From Cyrtodaria siliqua (lineage: Eukaryota; Mollusca; Bivalvia; Adapedonta; Hiatellidae): DNA of 64,000 bases. Both the position numbers and the translations under genes were made by a program. Location of the stretch: assembly GCA_037043455.1 (NCBI GenBank), contig JAWPHD010011198.1, forward strand, positions 22,108-86,107, in the 5' to 3' direction. A model generated the notes under the pieces. It saw nothing but the letters and a program-made list of their open reading frames with translations, made no database searches and had not been told where the DNA came from. Position 1 is the first letter of the stretch. Each line of letters starts with the position of its first letter. Positions 1 to 11,575 of this stretch are shown piece by piece.

Positions 1-448
1 GTCAATGCTGATCCATATTTTAATGGTTATAGAAATATCACTGGTTAAACAAATAGCTACGATGATACAAATATCTATAATGATAAAAATATCAATAGTG
101 ATACAAATATTTATTTTATAATAAGCAATGAAATACTGTATTTTATCAGTGAAATAAAAGTGTTATTCCACACTGTGGAATATAGAGTTTTATTTCCACA
201 GTAGCTGCCGGGACTACTTTTTTAATGTACAACCAACACAAATGCTCAGTAACACGACTCGAAGATATTCCTACTGTTATACTGTTACATCCACTGTTTA
301 TTTAATTACTTTCTTTCTATGACGTTAACGGGTTCAAAACATTAGTGACGTCATGTAATGTTTCGGTACGTCGTGAACAGGGCGCGTAGCCAGGTGTGTA
401 AAACGGTTTAGTTACTGAAATTGCTTAAATAATTGTTTGTAAAATCAT
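1..448. other. AT-rich non-coding flank
   Basis: No gene is visible. The stretch holds short AT-rich segments, including a TTCCACACTGTGGAA hairpin near 165-182 whose surroundings (TTTTATTTC around a short palindrome) resemble 1925-2010. Probably decayed foldback repeats. Confidence 0.5.
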
Positions 449-569
449 AAAATAAAAAGAAAATTTGTTGTTTTGTCGTGAAATACATATTTTATTTCAT
501 CTCGAAGTTAGAAAACTTTTATATTTTCACTCATGCTTTCACACTTCTCGATGAAATAAAATCTGTCAT

Positions 570-656
570 TCACTCCAAAACAACAAATATCCTCTATATA
601 TAGAGGATATTTGTTGTTTTGGAGTGATATAGAGGATATTTGTTGTTTTGGAGTGA
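570..656. repeat. 58-bp perfect palindrome plus duplicated right arm
   Basis: 570-627 is a perfect palindrome centred on CTATATATAG with ends TCACTCC/GGAGTGA. The right arm is then repeated directly at 628-656. This is foldback-type DNA within the larger TIR element. Confidence 0.8.
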
Positions 657-1225
657 ATAACATATTTTATTCTATACCTAATTTATACATCCAATCGTAG
701 ACGCTCTTTCGAGTCATGTGACCGTACAATATATTTCCGTATCGGGACGCACGCGCGTACAAAATATCCCGTATTTTGTTCGTATTGTACGCTTCACAGG
801 TTCCATGTTAAACCTATGATAAAGACCGAAACGCGTGAAAAGGTCCGAATAAAAATCAGAACCGACAGGCTTCTGTCATTACCTAACCATAAATTGTTGT
901 CAAGTAATGAAAACCTATCTATTGCACATATTTTTATTTAATTTTCCTTTATAACAAAAAAAAAACACAAAAAACTAGCATAATATATCATTGTTTGAAA
1001 CTGACCTTCGGTAGTATTTAATCACTGTTGACAACGGAGAAATGGGCATTCTTTCAAGCAAATAAAGCTTGAGAGTAAGCCATGTCGAACACAATATATA
1101 AAATACATAGACCTACATGCAATTGTGCTTTCGATGTTCATAGCGACTTGCTTGAAAGCATGAAACAAACGAAAGTTATATCCGAATTATAAATGATTGG
1201 TTAAAATAAAGGTATAGAATAAAAA

Positions 1226-1387
1226 GGTTACTTAACATGGTTCTGTACAATACGGGATATATTTGGACTCGTACACAGCTGGAAAAAATCATATTGGACT
1301 CGCCTAACGGCTCGTCCAATATGACTTTTCCAGCTGTGTACTCGTCCAAATATATCTCCGTATTGTACAGAACCATGTTAAATAACC
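1226..1387. repeat. 160-bp foldback (MITE-like)
   Basis: The arms pair almost completely: GGTTACTTAACATGG at the left end against CCATGTTAAATAACC at the right. Pairing continues inward through ACAATACGG, TTTGGACTCG and CAGCTGGAAAA to a short loop near 1305. There is no coding capacity, and reading frames on either strand are by-products of the hairpin. Confidence 0.8.
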
Positions 1388-1522
1388 TATAATTATTTCA
1401 TCGAGAAGTGAGAAAACTTTATATTTTCACGAATGCTTCATGAGTGAAAATATTAAAGTTTGATCACTTCGAGATGAAATAAAATCTGTTGTTCATGATA
1501 AAGCAAATTTTCTTTTTATTTT

Positions 1523-3689
1523 AGGCTTTATAATCAAAGGGTACTGCCGTATGCAGAATTTTTTAAAATTTGATGACGTCATTGCCTTTTATTATGATAA
1601 AATTGCTGTTTTTAAATCGCAATAACTTCTAAACTACTTAAATGATTTCAATAATCTACGACTCATTTTCTTAGTTAAGTTATTTCCAATTCAATGATAT
1701 AACTTTTATAGCAACAAAAAGTAGTTTTTTAAAACAATGACGACTGTAAATGACAAAAAAGTAGTTTATGAAAACAATGACCAACTGACATTTTTCACTG
1801 TAAATAACAACAATTCTGAAATACTTGACCAGTTTTAAAAACTATAGCATATTTTCTTAGACCATTTACAGTCGAATGATGTATATTAAAAAGTTATTTT
1901 CTAAACAAATACAATTTTTAGTTCCGGCAGTGAAAAAATAAAACACTATTTGTATGATATACCACTTTTATTTCATTGCTAAAATCCACTATTTCACTGC
2001 TAAGCACAAAATAAATGGTGATATTAATAAGTCAGTGTAATCTATTCTAAACATGGAATATTATTCATACAGTATAAGGTGGAGGATATGGAATGTCAGA
2101 TTCCATGGAAGGGGCGGTGTGACGAACCTTTTAAAACCTGTTTTTTATGCTTTTTACATACAATTCTCAGTTTTTAGGACCTGGGCCTTCCCCTGAATCC
2201 ATTCCTGCAATATAAATTTAATGATTTATTTCCATTATTACAGATCATGCAGACATATCGACATCTACGCCCCAGCCACTGTGTGTTGACTTACATTAAC
2301 CAGTCTGAATAGTTCAGGTGTGTCAACTGGCTGTGATTGTCAACAATCAATACCATCCATCTACATATAATTACCTGGAGTTGAGAAAATCTGTGTGCGA
2401 TTGACCTGTGACCTTTTGTTGAAAATAATCAGTATTTCTGATCGAGACAGACAAACATGGAAAAACGGCTGCTTAATACTGGGCCACATTAATCAATGGA
2501 CAAATTGTAGGTGTATAGTATCTTAGGACACATTAAGGTGTATTATAAGGGCATATGCACACAGGTGTTTACACACGTATGTGTTGATGGATTGGTTTAA
2601 CTTTGCATACTACGAAAGTAGTTCAAGCAGGAGAGTAAATATACACTTAAGTTGCATTTACCTTGCATCACAGGCTTCTAGATCTACATTAATTATGTTG
2701 AGTGGGCCAGACGTAAATACTGGATGGAGCCTATGTTACATAATCTAATAGACAACAGGGTACATTGTATTGGAGATAAACTGTCATTCGTTTTACTTTG
2801 GATTTTATTTGAGGTGACAGTGGATTTTATTTGAGGTGACAGAGGAATTTCTGTTTGAGGTGACAGTGGATTCTGTGTGAAGTTGTGTTGACAATGGACA
2901 GTTAAGTTTAAATAGTAAAGGTCATCCATCATTTTAAACAATTGTGTAAGGTCCTATGACATTAGACATTTTGAGCAGAAACTGTGGACGGACATGTTTG
3001 AAACTATTCAAGTACATGGGCACTGAAAGTTGCAGGTGAAAGGTGTTTGCTGGACAGGAGTAAAACTTCTGTACTACCCGTGTTAGATAAATGTACATGT
3101 ACTAGATATTTGTAGTGAGCAAAAATAATACACCTGTGAGTGATGGATTAACGTGAGGATTAATTTGTATTATGTGAGGAATTTATGATACAAGACTGCT
3201 TGGCACAATTAGAATATTACCGAGATTATTTTGGAAAACCACTGTTATATGCAAACATTGATAATAACGAAAGGATGAGGTAACTGTTTAAAATGTGTAC
3301 AAATATAATCCACATATATATATATAACTACGCTATGTAAAGCTATACCACTGCTTAATAAATAATGATATTTTACTTTTGTCGGACAGTGGGTCTGATG
3401 CATCAGTGAACACGATAAACAGATCAAGTGTTAATTTATATAGTAGTATTGCGCACTTTTTAACCGTTTAGTGAGATTTTCGGTCAAGACTAAGATTTCA
3501 TACAAAAAAAGAATAGTGATGCTGAAACGAAATATATATATTTAATATTATTTTTTGGATTTTAGAGAAAAGGAGGCATTTTTATGTTTAAAAGAAAAAG
3601 GTTATCAATCTGTGTAATTTAATAGACAGATGACAGAGTGAAACACATGTGGAATAATGTATATTTAACTAATTTAAAAATTCGCTGAA
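1523..3689. other. Intergenic / 5' flank of the TRIM-like gene
   Basis: AT-rich with no convincing exon. At 2800-2867 there are three tandem units of 22, 22 and 24 bp sharing TTTGAGGTGACAG. A short TA run lies near 3315. Because the downstream gene starts at 3690, the proximal part probably holds its promoter and 5' UTR, but I see no clear TATA element at a usable position. Confidence 0.4.
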
Positions 3690-5744
3690 ATGGAAAATCT
3701 ACAAGAAATCTGCCGTATAAGACCTGTGTCTGCAGTATTAATTCCTGATGCTGACACTAGTTTGGACAATGCTTCTGTGGGGTTAGAAGACATTGAATCT
3801 GATACAGAATTAGCAGAACTGAAAACTGAGCTCTCTGATACCAAGGATATGATTCTTGATAAGGCAAGTCAGTTACAAGCAAGATATCAGCAGTTGGTAG
3901 AAAGACGTGTTGCAGGGAAGGAGGACATACAATTTTTGTTTGCTGATTTGAAAGAAATTTTAGCAAGGAAGGAAAGGGAAATGTTGAGTAGCATTGACAC
4001 TAGTTTCGGAGCAGTGGAGGATGTTCTTAGCAAATGTCTCGGCTCGTTGAGTGCTACAAAGCAGGACGTTGAAGATGTTCTTCTTAAATCGGGAGAGGAA
4101 AGAAATGATGAATCACCGATTGAGGAGATGAGAGCATTGCTAGACGATGTTCAGTCAAATATTTCATTTGCTGATCAGGTGCTTGAGTATGAATTGGTTC
4201 CGCAATATCGGGTGAATTTTGTAGCCAAAGGTAAAATAGAAGATCTGGAACTTGGTACAATTGTTAATCATGAATTTGAGAACGTAGAAGAAACGAACAC
4301 AAATGAATATGAAAGTGTTAGTGAGGTAGCAGTAGAATCTACTGACCCGTATTCCAGATTAGAAAACGGCCAGGAAGAAACTACCTCTCATGTGAATGGA
4401 AATGAAGGTGATGTGGCAGTAGGGCCTCAGTCATCAATTAACAACAATACTGGTGCAGTTGCCGGAACTATGGGGTTCTCTAGTGAAATTAATATTGTGC
4501 CATCTGCTCCTCCCCTTCCTCAATGTGCCGAGGAACCGGAAGAAGCTTCTCCCCCACCATACTGGCAGGCGGTTGGTCTGAGTGGGCCTCATGAAACCTT
4601 GCCATCAAGTCCACCAATTTACTCAAGTCCAGGAAATATGCCCCGGAGTTACATGTGTCAGTCAGATGGTGCCACCTACAGTGACCAAGCTCCGAGTTAC
4701 TTTGATTCAAATATGTCTCACATGGCGCATAATAAGCTGGAACTGTGGCATTCATTTCCTATTAATAGGCAACATGACGCACGGTCGCCAATGCCAGTTG
4801 CTCTATCATGGAACTTCTCAAGGATTTGTATTGCAGACAGATCCAATAAGAAGTTAAAATTTTTCAGTGCGTCTGGTGGATTATTAGCTGAAATGAACTT
4901 TCCTGGCTCCGATATTTATGACGTGGGATTCCTTGAAGCGATCGATACTGAGGCTAGGTATATTGTAACTGTTCCAAAAATGAAAACTCTTGTAATAATA
5001 TCCATCAGAAGTAACAATTCCACGCAGTTAGTGAGAAAGATGACATTAAGGCAGCAGTACACAAGCATATGTAGGGGTTCAGTAGAACAGACGCTCCTTG
5101 GTGCTGATGCATTGCCCAAGATCGGGCCTCCAAGAGTGGATGTTATTGACTTTTACGGGGTCATTTTAAGAACAATTACAAATACTCCAGATTTTGTCTC
5201 GTTTGCGTACCCAAAAGCCATTGAGGTTTTCGAAGACCACATAGCTATAGCTGACTGGAAACTGAACCGTGTTTGTGTATATCTGGACGATGGTACCCCA
5301 GTAGGACAGTATGGCGGCACACCGTCAACTCCTCTCATAAGACCAATTGATCTAACTTTGGACCAGTTTGGTAATATCATGATATTAGACGGGGAGCTGT
5401 TCAACATTCATGTGATAGATCAACAATGCGCACCCATAGAGGTCATCAAGGTACCAAAAAGTGGTACCGGGGGTGGTTCCCTAAAGTTGGCAGCCTTTGA
5501 CGATAGGACAAAACGACTTGTAGTTGTGAAGAGTACAGGAGATCTTGCAATATTTGAATTTAAGGGTGGCTATAATGCACCGAGACAAGGGGAGATGCCG
5601 CCACCAGTCAGATTTGTGGAGCCATCGTCAAGGCCACAGCTGTCCCCAACTCCTGTGCTCCCCCTGGTGGAGGGAATGCTGCCAAGTACTATAGAAAGTA
5701 TCGCACGGCCAAGAAGCCTCAGAACTCGACAGTTTAATTTGTAA
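3690..5744 (+). CDS. TRIM-like coiled-coil / NHL-propeller protein lacking RING and B-box
   Basis: An uninterrupted 684-codon frame. The start ATG has a good context (GAAATGG) and an in-frame TAA 15 nt upstream, so this start is probably real and the gene looks intronless, or this is its only coding exon. Residues about 35-170 are charged and heptad-like (coiled coil). Residues 200-345 are a low-complexity, proline-rich linker with PSAP at 271-274 and PPPY at 288-291. Residues about 350-625 contain NHL-type strands, for example SRICIADRSNKKLKFF (377-392), HIAIADWKLNRVCVY (517-531) and GNIMILDGELFNIHVID (561-577), as in the C-terminal propellers of TRIM2/3/71-type proteins. Bivalves have expanded families of such TRIM-like genes. 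With no RING finger it is unlikely to be an E3 ligase on its own; a scaffold or adaptor role is inferred. The function is unknown. Confidence 0.85.
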   Translation: MENLQEICRIRPVSAVLIPDADTSLDNASVGLEDIESDTELAELKTELSDTKDMILDKASQLQARYQQLVERRVAGKEDIQFLFADLKEILARKEREMLSSIDTSFGAVEDVLSKCLGSLSATKQDVEDVLLKSGEERNDESPIEEMRALLDDVQSNISFADQVLEYELVPQYRVNFVAKGKIEDLELGTIVNHEFENVEETNTNEYESVSEVAVESTDPYSRLENGQEETTSHVNGNEGDVAVGPQSSINNNTGAVAGTMGFSSEINIVPSAPPLPQCAEEPEEASPPPYWQAVGLSGPHETLPSSPPIYSSPGNMPRSYMCQSDGATYSDQAPSYFDSNMSHMAHNKLELWHSFPINRQHDARSPMPVALSWNFSRICIADRSNKKLKFFSASGGLLAEMNFPGSDIYDVGFLEAIDTEARYIVTVPKMKTLVIISIRSNNSTQLVRKMTLRQQYTSICRGSVEQTLLGADALPKIGPPRVDVIDFYGVILRTITNTPDFVSFAYPKAIEVFEDHIAIADWKLNRVCVYLDDGTPVGQYGGTPSTPLIRPIDLTLDQFGNIMILDGELFNIHVIDQQCAPIEVIKVPKSGTGGGSLKLAAFDDRTKRLVVVKSTGDLAIFEFKGGYNAPRQGEMPPPVRFVEPSSRPQLSPTPVLPLVEGMLPSTIESIARPRSLRTRQFNL

Positions 5745-5746
5745 AT

Positions 5747-5801
5747 AATAAATAATGCTTTTCATATAAACTAAAAGGCAAAATTTTTGTTGAAAAATAA
5801 A
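5747..5801 (+). promoter_or_regulatory. Two polyadenylation signals after the TRIM-like gene
   Basis: AATAAA occurs at 5747-5752, directly after the stop codon, and again at 5796-5801. The second leaves a more normal 3' UTR length. Cleavage sites cannot be seen. Confidence 0.55.
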
Positions 5802-6571
5802 AGCATGATGCAAGAACAGGCAAGAACTGTTCCCTAGATTTGCCGCTTTGTTTAAATTGTATTTTCAGTTGGAAGGTCAGTATTTACATGCTAAGGAAAC
5901 TAATCGCTGCGTTCATCAACTGACCTACATTCATTATCATAAACATATACCTAATTGTCTGGGTTTAAAAGTTGTCGAATAAGCTGTGTTGTAATTCATG
6001 TTATGATATTGACTTTATATGGCTATAACACGCACGCTCATAAAACTTCCTAGGTATATTTCCTTTAGTGAGAGGGGCAACACTATTGCTTTTTGGATTA
6101 TTAGGTCAAAGGTCAAGATTGCCATAAACTCATAATCATACGGACATATGCATTCTGCACAATAACTTCAAAAGCATAACATCCCAGCTCATGAAACATT
6201 ATAGGTATATTGCTTTCGGTGCGAGGAAAATATGTATTATTTAAGGTTAGTAGGTCAAATGTCAAGGTCACCATGACCCCATATGGTGTGAGCTTACTGC
6301 AACATGTTGGGTTTAAGTTCCGTTTGCAGTGCACTGATTGTTTAGGAAAAAGTGTGTCAGTTGCCAACAGAAGGATGGTGGTTCTACTCTGGTATTTGAG
6401 TTCTACTCAGTTTACAAAAGTCGGAAGTAATATTGGAAGTCCGCCACCATTTAAATTGGCCACCATGCTTACAGTTAAACTTATGGTAAAAGACCAATAA
6501 AGGGAAAATAAAAAGTCCCCTGTTGACACTGTTTGTTGCTTTATAAAGTTGTATTATAATTTAAAGAACTT
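5802..6571. repeat. Diverged GGTCA-word repeat units
   Basis: No gene. Between about 6040 and 6300 there are two units of the roughly 150-bp family seen at 11930-20290. Each has AGGTCAAAGGTCA or AGGTCAAATGTCA, a CCATGACC word, then CATTCTGC, CATAACA and CTCATGAAAC blocks. The remainder shows nothing recognisable. Confidence 0.55.
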
Positions 6572-6965
6572 AAAGCACTTCACTTGTGGAGCCCCGTGTG
6601 ATTCCCGGCAAAAAATAGGGCCACTTCAGATCCCGTTAGGCAGAGAGGGGTAGAACCCCACCCAAATTCATGTTCATTTTATCAGTTTTTGTTCATGCTC
6701 ATTAAAGGTCTTCATCATGGCCCCTGTATTGTTTCATGTGCCATCTCGCTCAAATCACTAGAGCAGTGGCAGAAAAACAATAAACGTGGCTGAAGCGTAA
6801 ATGGAGTGTCTACAATAGAATTTGCAGCAACTCTGCAGTTCTGAAGGTGAAAGGTTCTAGGTTTTGTCTCGATGTGAATGGAGGATGAGCGAGGCATGTT
6901 CATTCCTGTTAGGCGCCATATAACCTTTCATGTGTTGGTGCGCCTTAAAACCAAATTCAATTCAA
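6572..6965 (+). repeat. Interspersed repeat, copy 1 (AATTC-tailed)
   Basis: About 390 bp that recur at 58139-58505 in the same orientation, with shared blocks such as CATCTCGCTCAAATCACTAG, GCAGCAACTCTGCAGTTCTG and TGTTGGTGCGCCTTAAAACC. A partial inverted copy lies at 55195-55345. It ends in a short AATTC-type simple repeat, like a SINE or LINE 3' tail. No internal promoter was identified. Confidence 0.75.
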
Positions 6966-7340
6966 TTAAATTAACTTGTGGAACTGAAGTTGTGGTCTCT
7001 TAATAATGGGTTTCCCTTAATAGAGGTAGTCTGTTGTGTCGGGTTGACTGTAACCTGATTGATAAACTGTAAACTGGCGTTAAAACATGCTTAAACTATT
7101 ATAATTATGTTTTATATTATGTAAACTTATTTACTTAAAACCAGGGACTGTAGTTAGATAAACAGGTCCTGTTAAAACTTGCCATGCATGATATAAACCA
7201 TGTTTACTACCTTTCTGATTTATATACAGTTTGTTTTTGAAATATTTTGAAATATATCAAAACCGCAATTTTAAGGTTTGTTAATTGTTGTAATAAAGCT
7301 TAAAAACACAATGTCTGTGTAGTTGGGTGAAACTATTTTT
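6966..7340. other. AT-rich spacer
   Basis: No gene, RNA or recognisable repeat between the AATTC-tailed repeat and the TIR element that begins at 7341. Confidence 0.4.
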
Positions 7341-7914
7341 AGCTCGACTATTCGAAGAATAAGAGAGCTTGTGTAATCCCCGCGGGGTCGGTGTCGGCGT
7401 CCCACATCAAGGTGTGCGTGTAAGCTGTGTTTACAAGTCTATATCTCTTACATTTCTTATCCTAGCACAACCAAATTCGGCCATGGGCTTCCTTATAGCA
7501 TTATCTTAAGGGCTGCTTAAGTAATTTTGGTGCCTATATTCCCTGGGCTCCCATGGAACCCAAATTCTGATATAAAATGTGTCTATTTCACATTAAATTT
7601 TGCATGTAAGCTGTGTTTACAGGTCTATATCACTTACATTTCTTGTCCTAGCTGAACTAAATTTGGTAATTGGTTTCCTTATAGTATGTTGTAAAGGGTT
7701 GCATAAGTAATTCTGTCTTCTGCAAATTCTGGGCTCCCATGAACCCAAATTGTGATGGCCCATAAAATGTGCAATAAAGGCAGATCTAGGTTTGCAGGTA
7801 AGCATGTATATATCTATAATTTTGGTTTGGGATTTGTTATAGCATTATGCATCTTATTCATACCTCACCCATATCGGGGCATGGGCTCCCCCATCCAACC
7901 AATCCCCCTCCCCC

Positions 7915-7955
7915 CCACCCCCCACCACCACCACCACCACCACCACCACCACTCC
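7915..7955. repeat. (CCA)n microsatellite
   Basis: C-tracts followed by about nine CAC triplets, which explains a His-run reading frame. Part of the C-rich element. Confidence 0.9.
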
Positions 7956-8274
7956 CTACCCCCACTGCCACTCCACACTTTTTTGTTTTTTTACATATTG
8001 CTGTGTTGTTTTAGTGAATTCTTACACATAGCTTCTTACAAATATATGTTGCCCCTCCCCCCACCCCCTCTGCCTCTCCCCAATCTCCCCACCCCCCCTA
8101 CCTCTCCCCACTTCCCCATCCCACTTGAAACTCCATTTTTTTTATTTTTTACATATTTCTGTGTTGTTTTAGTCACTTCTTGCCACATAGCTTCTTACAC
8201 ATATATGTTGCCCCCCGACCCCCCATCCCCGTCCCCCGCCTCCTCTCACATGTTTATTTTGTTTTTATTTTTAT

Positions 8275-8870
8275 GCCCCGAAGGGTGGCATATAGTAGTC
8301 GCACTGTCTGTCCGTTGGCGTGTACAATCGTGTCCGCTTCATAACTCTGACAATAATGGACGGATTTTCAAATAACTTCGCAAAATTGCTCACCACAACA
8401 AGACGACGTGTCGCGCACAAAAACCAGGTCCGTGGCTCCAAAGTCAAGGTCACACTTAGAGGTCAAAGGTCAAAATCAGTTCATCTGTAACACTCGTGTC
8501 CGCTTCAGAACTCTGACAATAATGGACGATTTTCAAATAACTTTGCACAATTGCTCACCACAAGACGTGTCGCGCACAAAATCCAGGTCCGTGGCTCCAA
8601 GGTGAAGGTCACACTTAGAGATCAAAGGTCAAAATCGGTTAGTCTGTACAGTCGTGTCCACTTCATAACTCTGACAATAATAGACGGATTTTCAAATAAC
8701 TTCGCACAATTGCTCACCACAACAAGACGTGTCGCGCTAAAAAAACCAGGTCCGTGGCTCCAAAGTCAAGGTCAAAATCCGTTCGTCTGTACGCTCGTGT
8801 CCGCTTCATAACTCTGACAATAATGGACGGATTTTCAAATAACTTCGCACAATTGCTCACAAGACGTCTT
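8275..8870 (+). repeat. Nested tandem array, units of about 150 bp
   Basis: Four diverged units, each with CGTGTCCGCTTCATAACTCT, AATAATGGACGGATTTTCAA, GACGTGTCGCGC, GTCCGTGGCTCCAA and AGGTCAAAGGTCA words. The same family is found inverted at 60890-61345. It starts with GCCCCGAAGGGTGGCATATA, a different boundary from the host element, so it was probably inserted into it. Confidence 0.75.
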
Positions 8871-9758
8871 TTTTTTTTTCTTTTTTTTTTCTTTTCTTTA
8901 TTTATTTATTTGTTTAATTTTTTTTTTATTTAATTTTATTTTTATTGTTTGTTTTATTTGATTGATTTTTTAAAATTATTTTTAAATATATCTGTTGGTT
9001 TCATATTACAGGTCACTTTGGGGGCACTTACTGTGACATTACTTGTTTTACATATTTCTGTGTTGTTTTGGTCAATTCTTACATAGCTTCTTACACATAC
9101 ATGTTGCCCCACCACCACCACCACCACCCCCCGCCTCTCTCTCCCCCTCCACCCCACGCCCTCAAATCTCGATTTCTTTATTTATTTTAAATATTTCTGT
9201 GTCAATTAATACACATAGCTATGTTGCGCTACTGCCCCCCATACATATTTCTGTGTTGTTTTGGTCAATTCTTACATAGCTTCTTACAAAATATATGTTG
9301 CCCTTGCCCCCCTCCCCCCCCCACACATCACACACCGCCTCTCCCCCTCCCCACCCCTCCACCTCAACTCAAAACTGGATTTTTTTATTGATTTTTTACA
9401 TATTTCTGTGTTGTTTTCGTCAATTCTTACACATAGCTATGTCCTGCCCACCCTCCCCCCACCATAAATGTTTTTATTTTATTTTTATTTTTTTACATAT
9501 TTCTGTGTTGTTTTGGTCATTTCTTACACATAGCTTCTTACACATATATGTTGCCCCCTGATCCTCGCCTCCCCACTCCCCCTCTCCCCACCCCCACTCG
9601 AAACTCGATTCTTTTGCATATGTCTGTGTTGTTTTGGTTAATTCTTACACATATAGCTATGTTGCCCTCCCCCCTCGTCCCCCCACACTTGAAACTCAAT
9701 TTATTTATTTGTTACACATATATAGTTATGTTGCATGTTGCCCCGTCCCCTCACCCTC

Positions 9759-9759
<1 letters not shown>

Positions 9760-9791
<32 letters not shown>
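9760..9791. repeat. Poly-C run of 32
   Basis: An uninterrupted run of 32 C. The opposite strand could form a G-quadruplex. The length is likely variable and difficult to sequence. Confidence 0.95.
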
Positions 9792-10206
9792 ACTCGAAAC
9801 TTTTTTTCTTCATATTTCTGTGTTGTTTTGGGTCAAGTCTTACACATATAGCTATGTAACCGCCCTCCCCCACCCCACCCACCCCTACCCGGGCTCGCCC
9901 ACTCCCCCCACTCGAAACTCAAATTATTATTTTTATAAAAAAAAATGAAACGAGGCCACAATAAAAATTGCCAGATATCAGCTCCCTCCCCGAGTTGCCT
10001 TTCGACTACTTATTTCTTTAAAATGACAGCAATTGTGGATTAAAACAGATAAAAATAATAAAATTTCACACATAATTTTATATTGGCCCGAGTTTCTACA
10101 CAAGCCCCGTCCCCAACCCCACCCCCACATTGGTTTAGCCTTGTTTTCTATGGTATATATACTAGCTATATAATTTATTATTCTCTGAAAATCAAATAGT
10201 CGAGCT

Positions 10207-11575
10207 GCGCTGTTCCCCGACAGCTCTTGTTTATTTTTTATTATTAGTTTAAGTTTTTTGTTTAATATATATTTTTATTTTTTAGATTTTTTTTTATAAT
10301 TTTTTTTTCACCTTTTTTTATTTTTATTATTTTTTTTGAATATTTTTTTTGGATTTGAAACTTTTTTTACATTTATTTTATTTATTATTATTTTTCTTCT
10401 TCTTGTGTTAAGTTAGTAGGAAACATTGCTATGATTTCAAGTTGTGCCTTTTGCGTTTTTTCCGGTTCGTTGATTTTTGATTTTTTTAATATTTTTTTTT
10501 GATTTGAATCTTTTTTTTCATATTTCTTTTTTTTAGCTCTATGTTGGACCAGTCGGACCAGTAACAGAGGAGTTATGGCTCTTGATTTAGTTAAAAATGC
10601 TATATTTTGCCTTGTTAAAATAAATACGGTATGGCCTTCATTTTTCATCTGATCTTTACCAAACATTACTAGATTCTTTAGTTATGGCCCTTGATTTAGT
10701 TAAAAAAAACACAGCCCGAACTCGCTTCATTGATGTTATAAGAGCCGTGTTAGCCAGTAGAGCGTCCACAGGCCCTCTTGGGCCTCTTGTTTCTTCTTGT
10801 GTTAAGTCAGTAGGAAGCATTGCTATGATTTCTAGTTGTGTAATTTGCGGTTTTTTCCGGTTCGTTGATTTTTGATTTTATTATTATTTTTTTTTTATTT
10901 GCATATTTTTTTTAATTCTTTTTTTTAATTGCTTTTTTTCTTCTTGTGTTAAGTTATTAGGAAGCATTGCTATGATTTCTAGTTGTGCCATTTGCGTTTT
11001 TTTCGGTTGTTGATTTTTGATGGAGTTGCGGCCCCTTGACATTTTTACTTTTAAATTTGTTGTCGGCGCTACTCCTCCTAAACGGCTTGTTGGATTTCTA
11101 CAAAATTTGGCAGGAAGCCTCAGTATGATGTCTAGTTGTGCAAAGCGCAGTATATCAATGAAATCTTGGACATAAGTTCGAAAACCAGCTAGATCTTGTT
11201 AGTAACGACAGAGTTATGGCCCTTGATTTGTTGAAAAATGTATTGTATTTTCCTTAGTTAAATTTGTAGTTACTTCATTTTATCTGGTCCTTTACCATAC
11301 TTGTTTAGAATGTAAACATAACTCCCCCCCACCACCACCACCATTTTTATGAAATTTCTTTCATAGAAGAAAGTGGGACAAATTAAAAAAACAACGTACC
11401 AGACTAGACACAGCAGACTTATTGCCCATGATTACCAGGTGAGCGATCTGGTTTTTGCAATGTTTTAAAAAAGTACTGATGGGAATTTTATGTCGACAAC
11501 CCTTGATATAAGAGCCATTTTAGCCAGTAGAGCATCCACAGGCCCTCTTTGGCCTCTTGTTTTTAATAGAATTGC
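10207..11575 (-). repeat. ACAAGAGGCC-type repeat element, inverted copies
   Basis: Read on the minus strand, units begin with AACAAGAGGCC(C/A)GAGAGGGCC-like ends and continue through TCTACTGGCTAA and GGGCCATAACTC-type blocks. The plus-strand relative is 25433-27425. Two ends are visible, near 10775-10795 and 11525-11570, suggesting at least two truncated copies. It contains T-rich low-complexity stretches and no gene. Confidence 0.55.

Larger units (their letters stand above)
449..1522. mobile_element. Nested foldback (TIR) element
   Basis: The ends are a perfect 19-bp inverted repeat, AAAATAAAAAGAAAATTTG at 449-467 and its complement at 1504-1522. Inside are further hairpins: 490-561 and 1393-1482 (related arms with TTATTTCATC...GATGAAATAA), a 58-bp palindrome at 570-627, and a long foldback at 1226-1387. 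There is no transposase reading frame. I infer a non-autonomous element, or several MITEs nested in one another. A clear target duplication was not found, so the outer limits are tentative. Confidence 0.5.
7341..10206 (+). mobile_element. TIR element with C-rich internal arrays, copy 1
   Basis: Bounded by AGCTCGACTATT (7341-7352) and AATAGTCGAGCT (10195-10206). The same family lies inverted at 61980-63801. The left third holds diverged units with TGTAAGCTGTGTTTACA and GGGCTCCCATGGAACCCAAA. The rest is an array of units in which TTTCTGTGTTGTTTT and TTCTTACACATA alternate with long C-rich tracts. The many Pro/His-rich reading frames here are shadows of these tracts. A different repeat is inserted at about 8275-8870. 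There is no transposase, so the element is non-autonomous. Confidence 0.65.

Noticed and set aside
6210..6500. 96-codon plus-strand frame
   Set aside because: Lies over degenerate GGTCA satellite units; similar frames arise in other copies.
7752..9948. His/Pro-rich open frames (207, 104, 103, 88 codons)
   Set aside because: They follow CCA and C tracts of the TIR element; no domain or conserved start.
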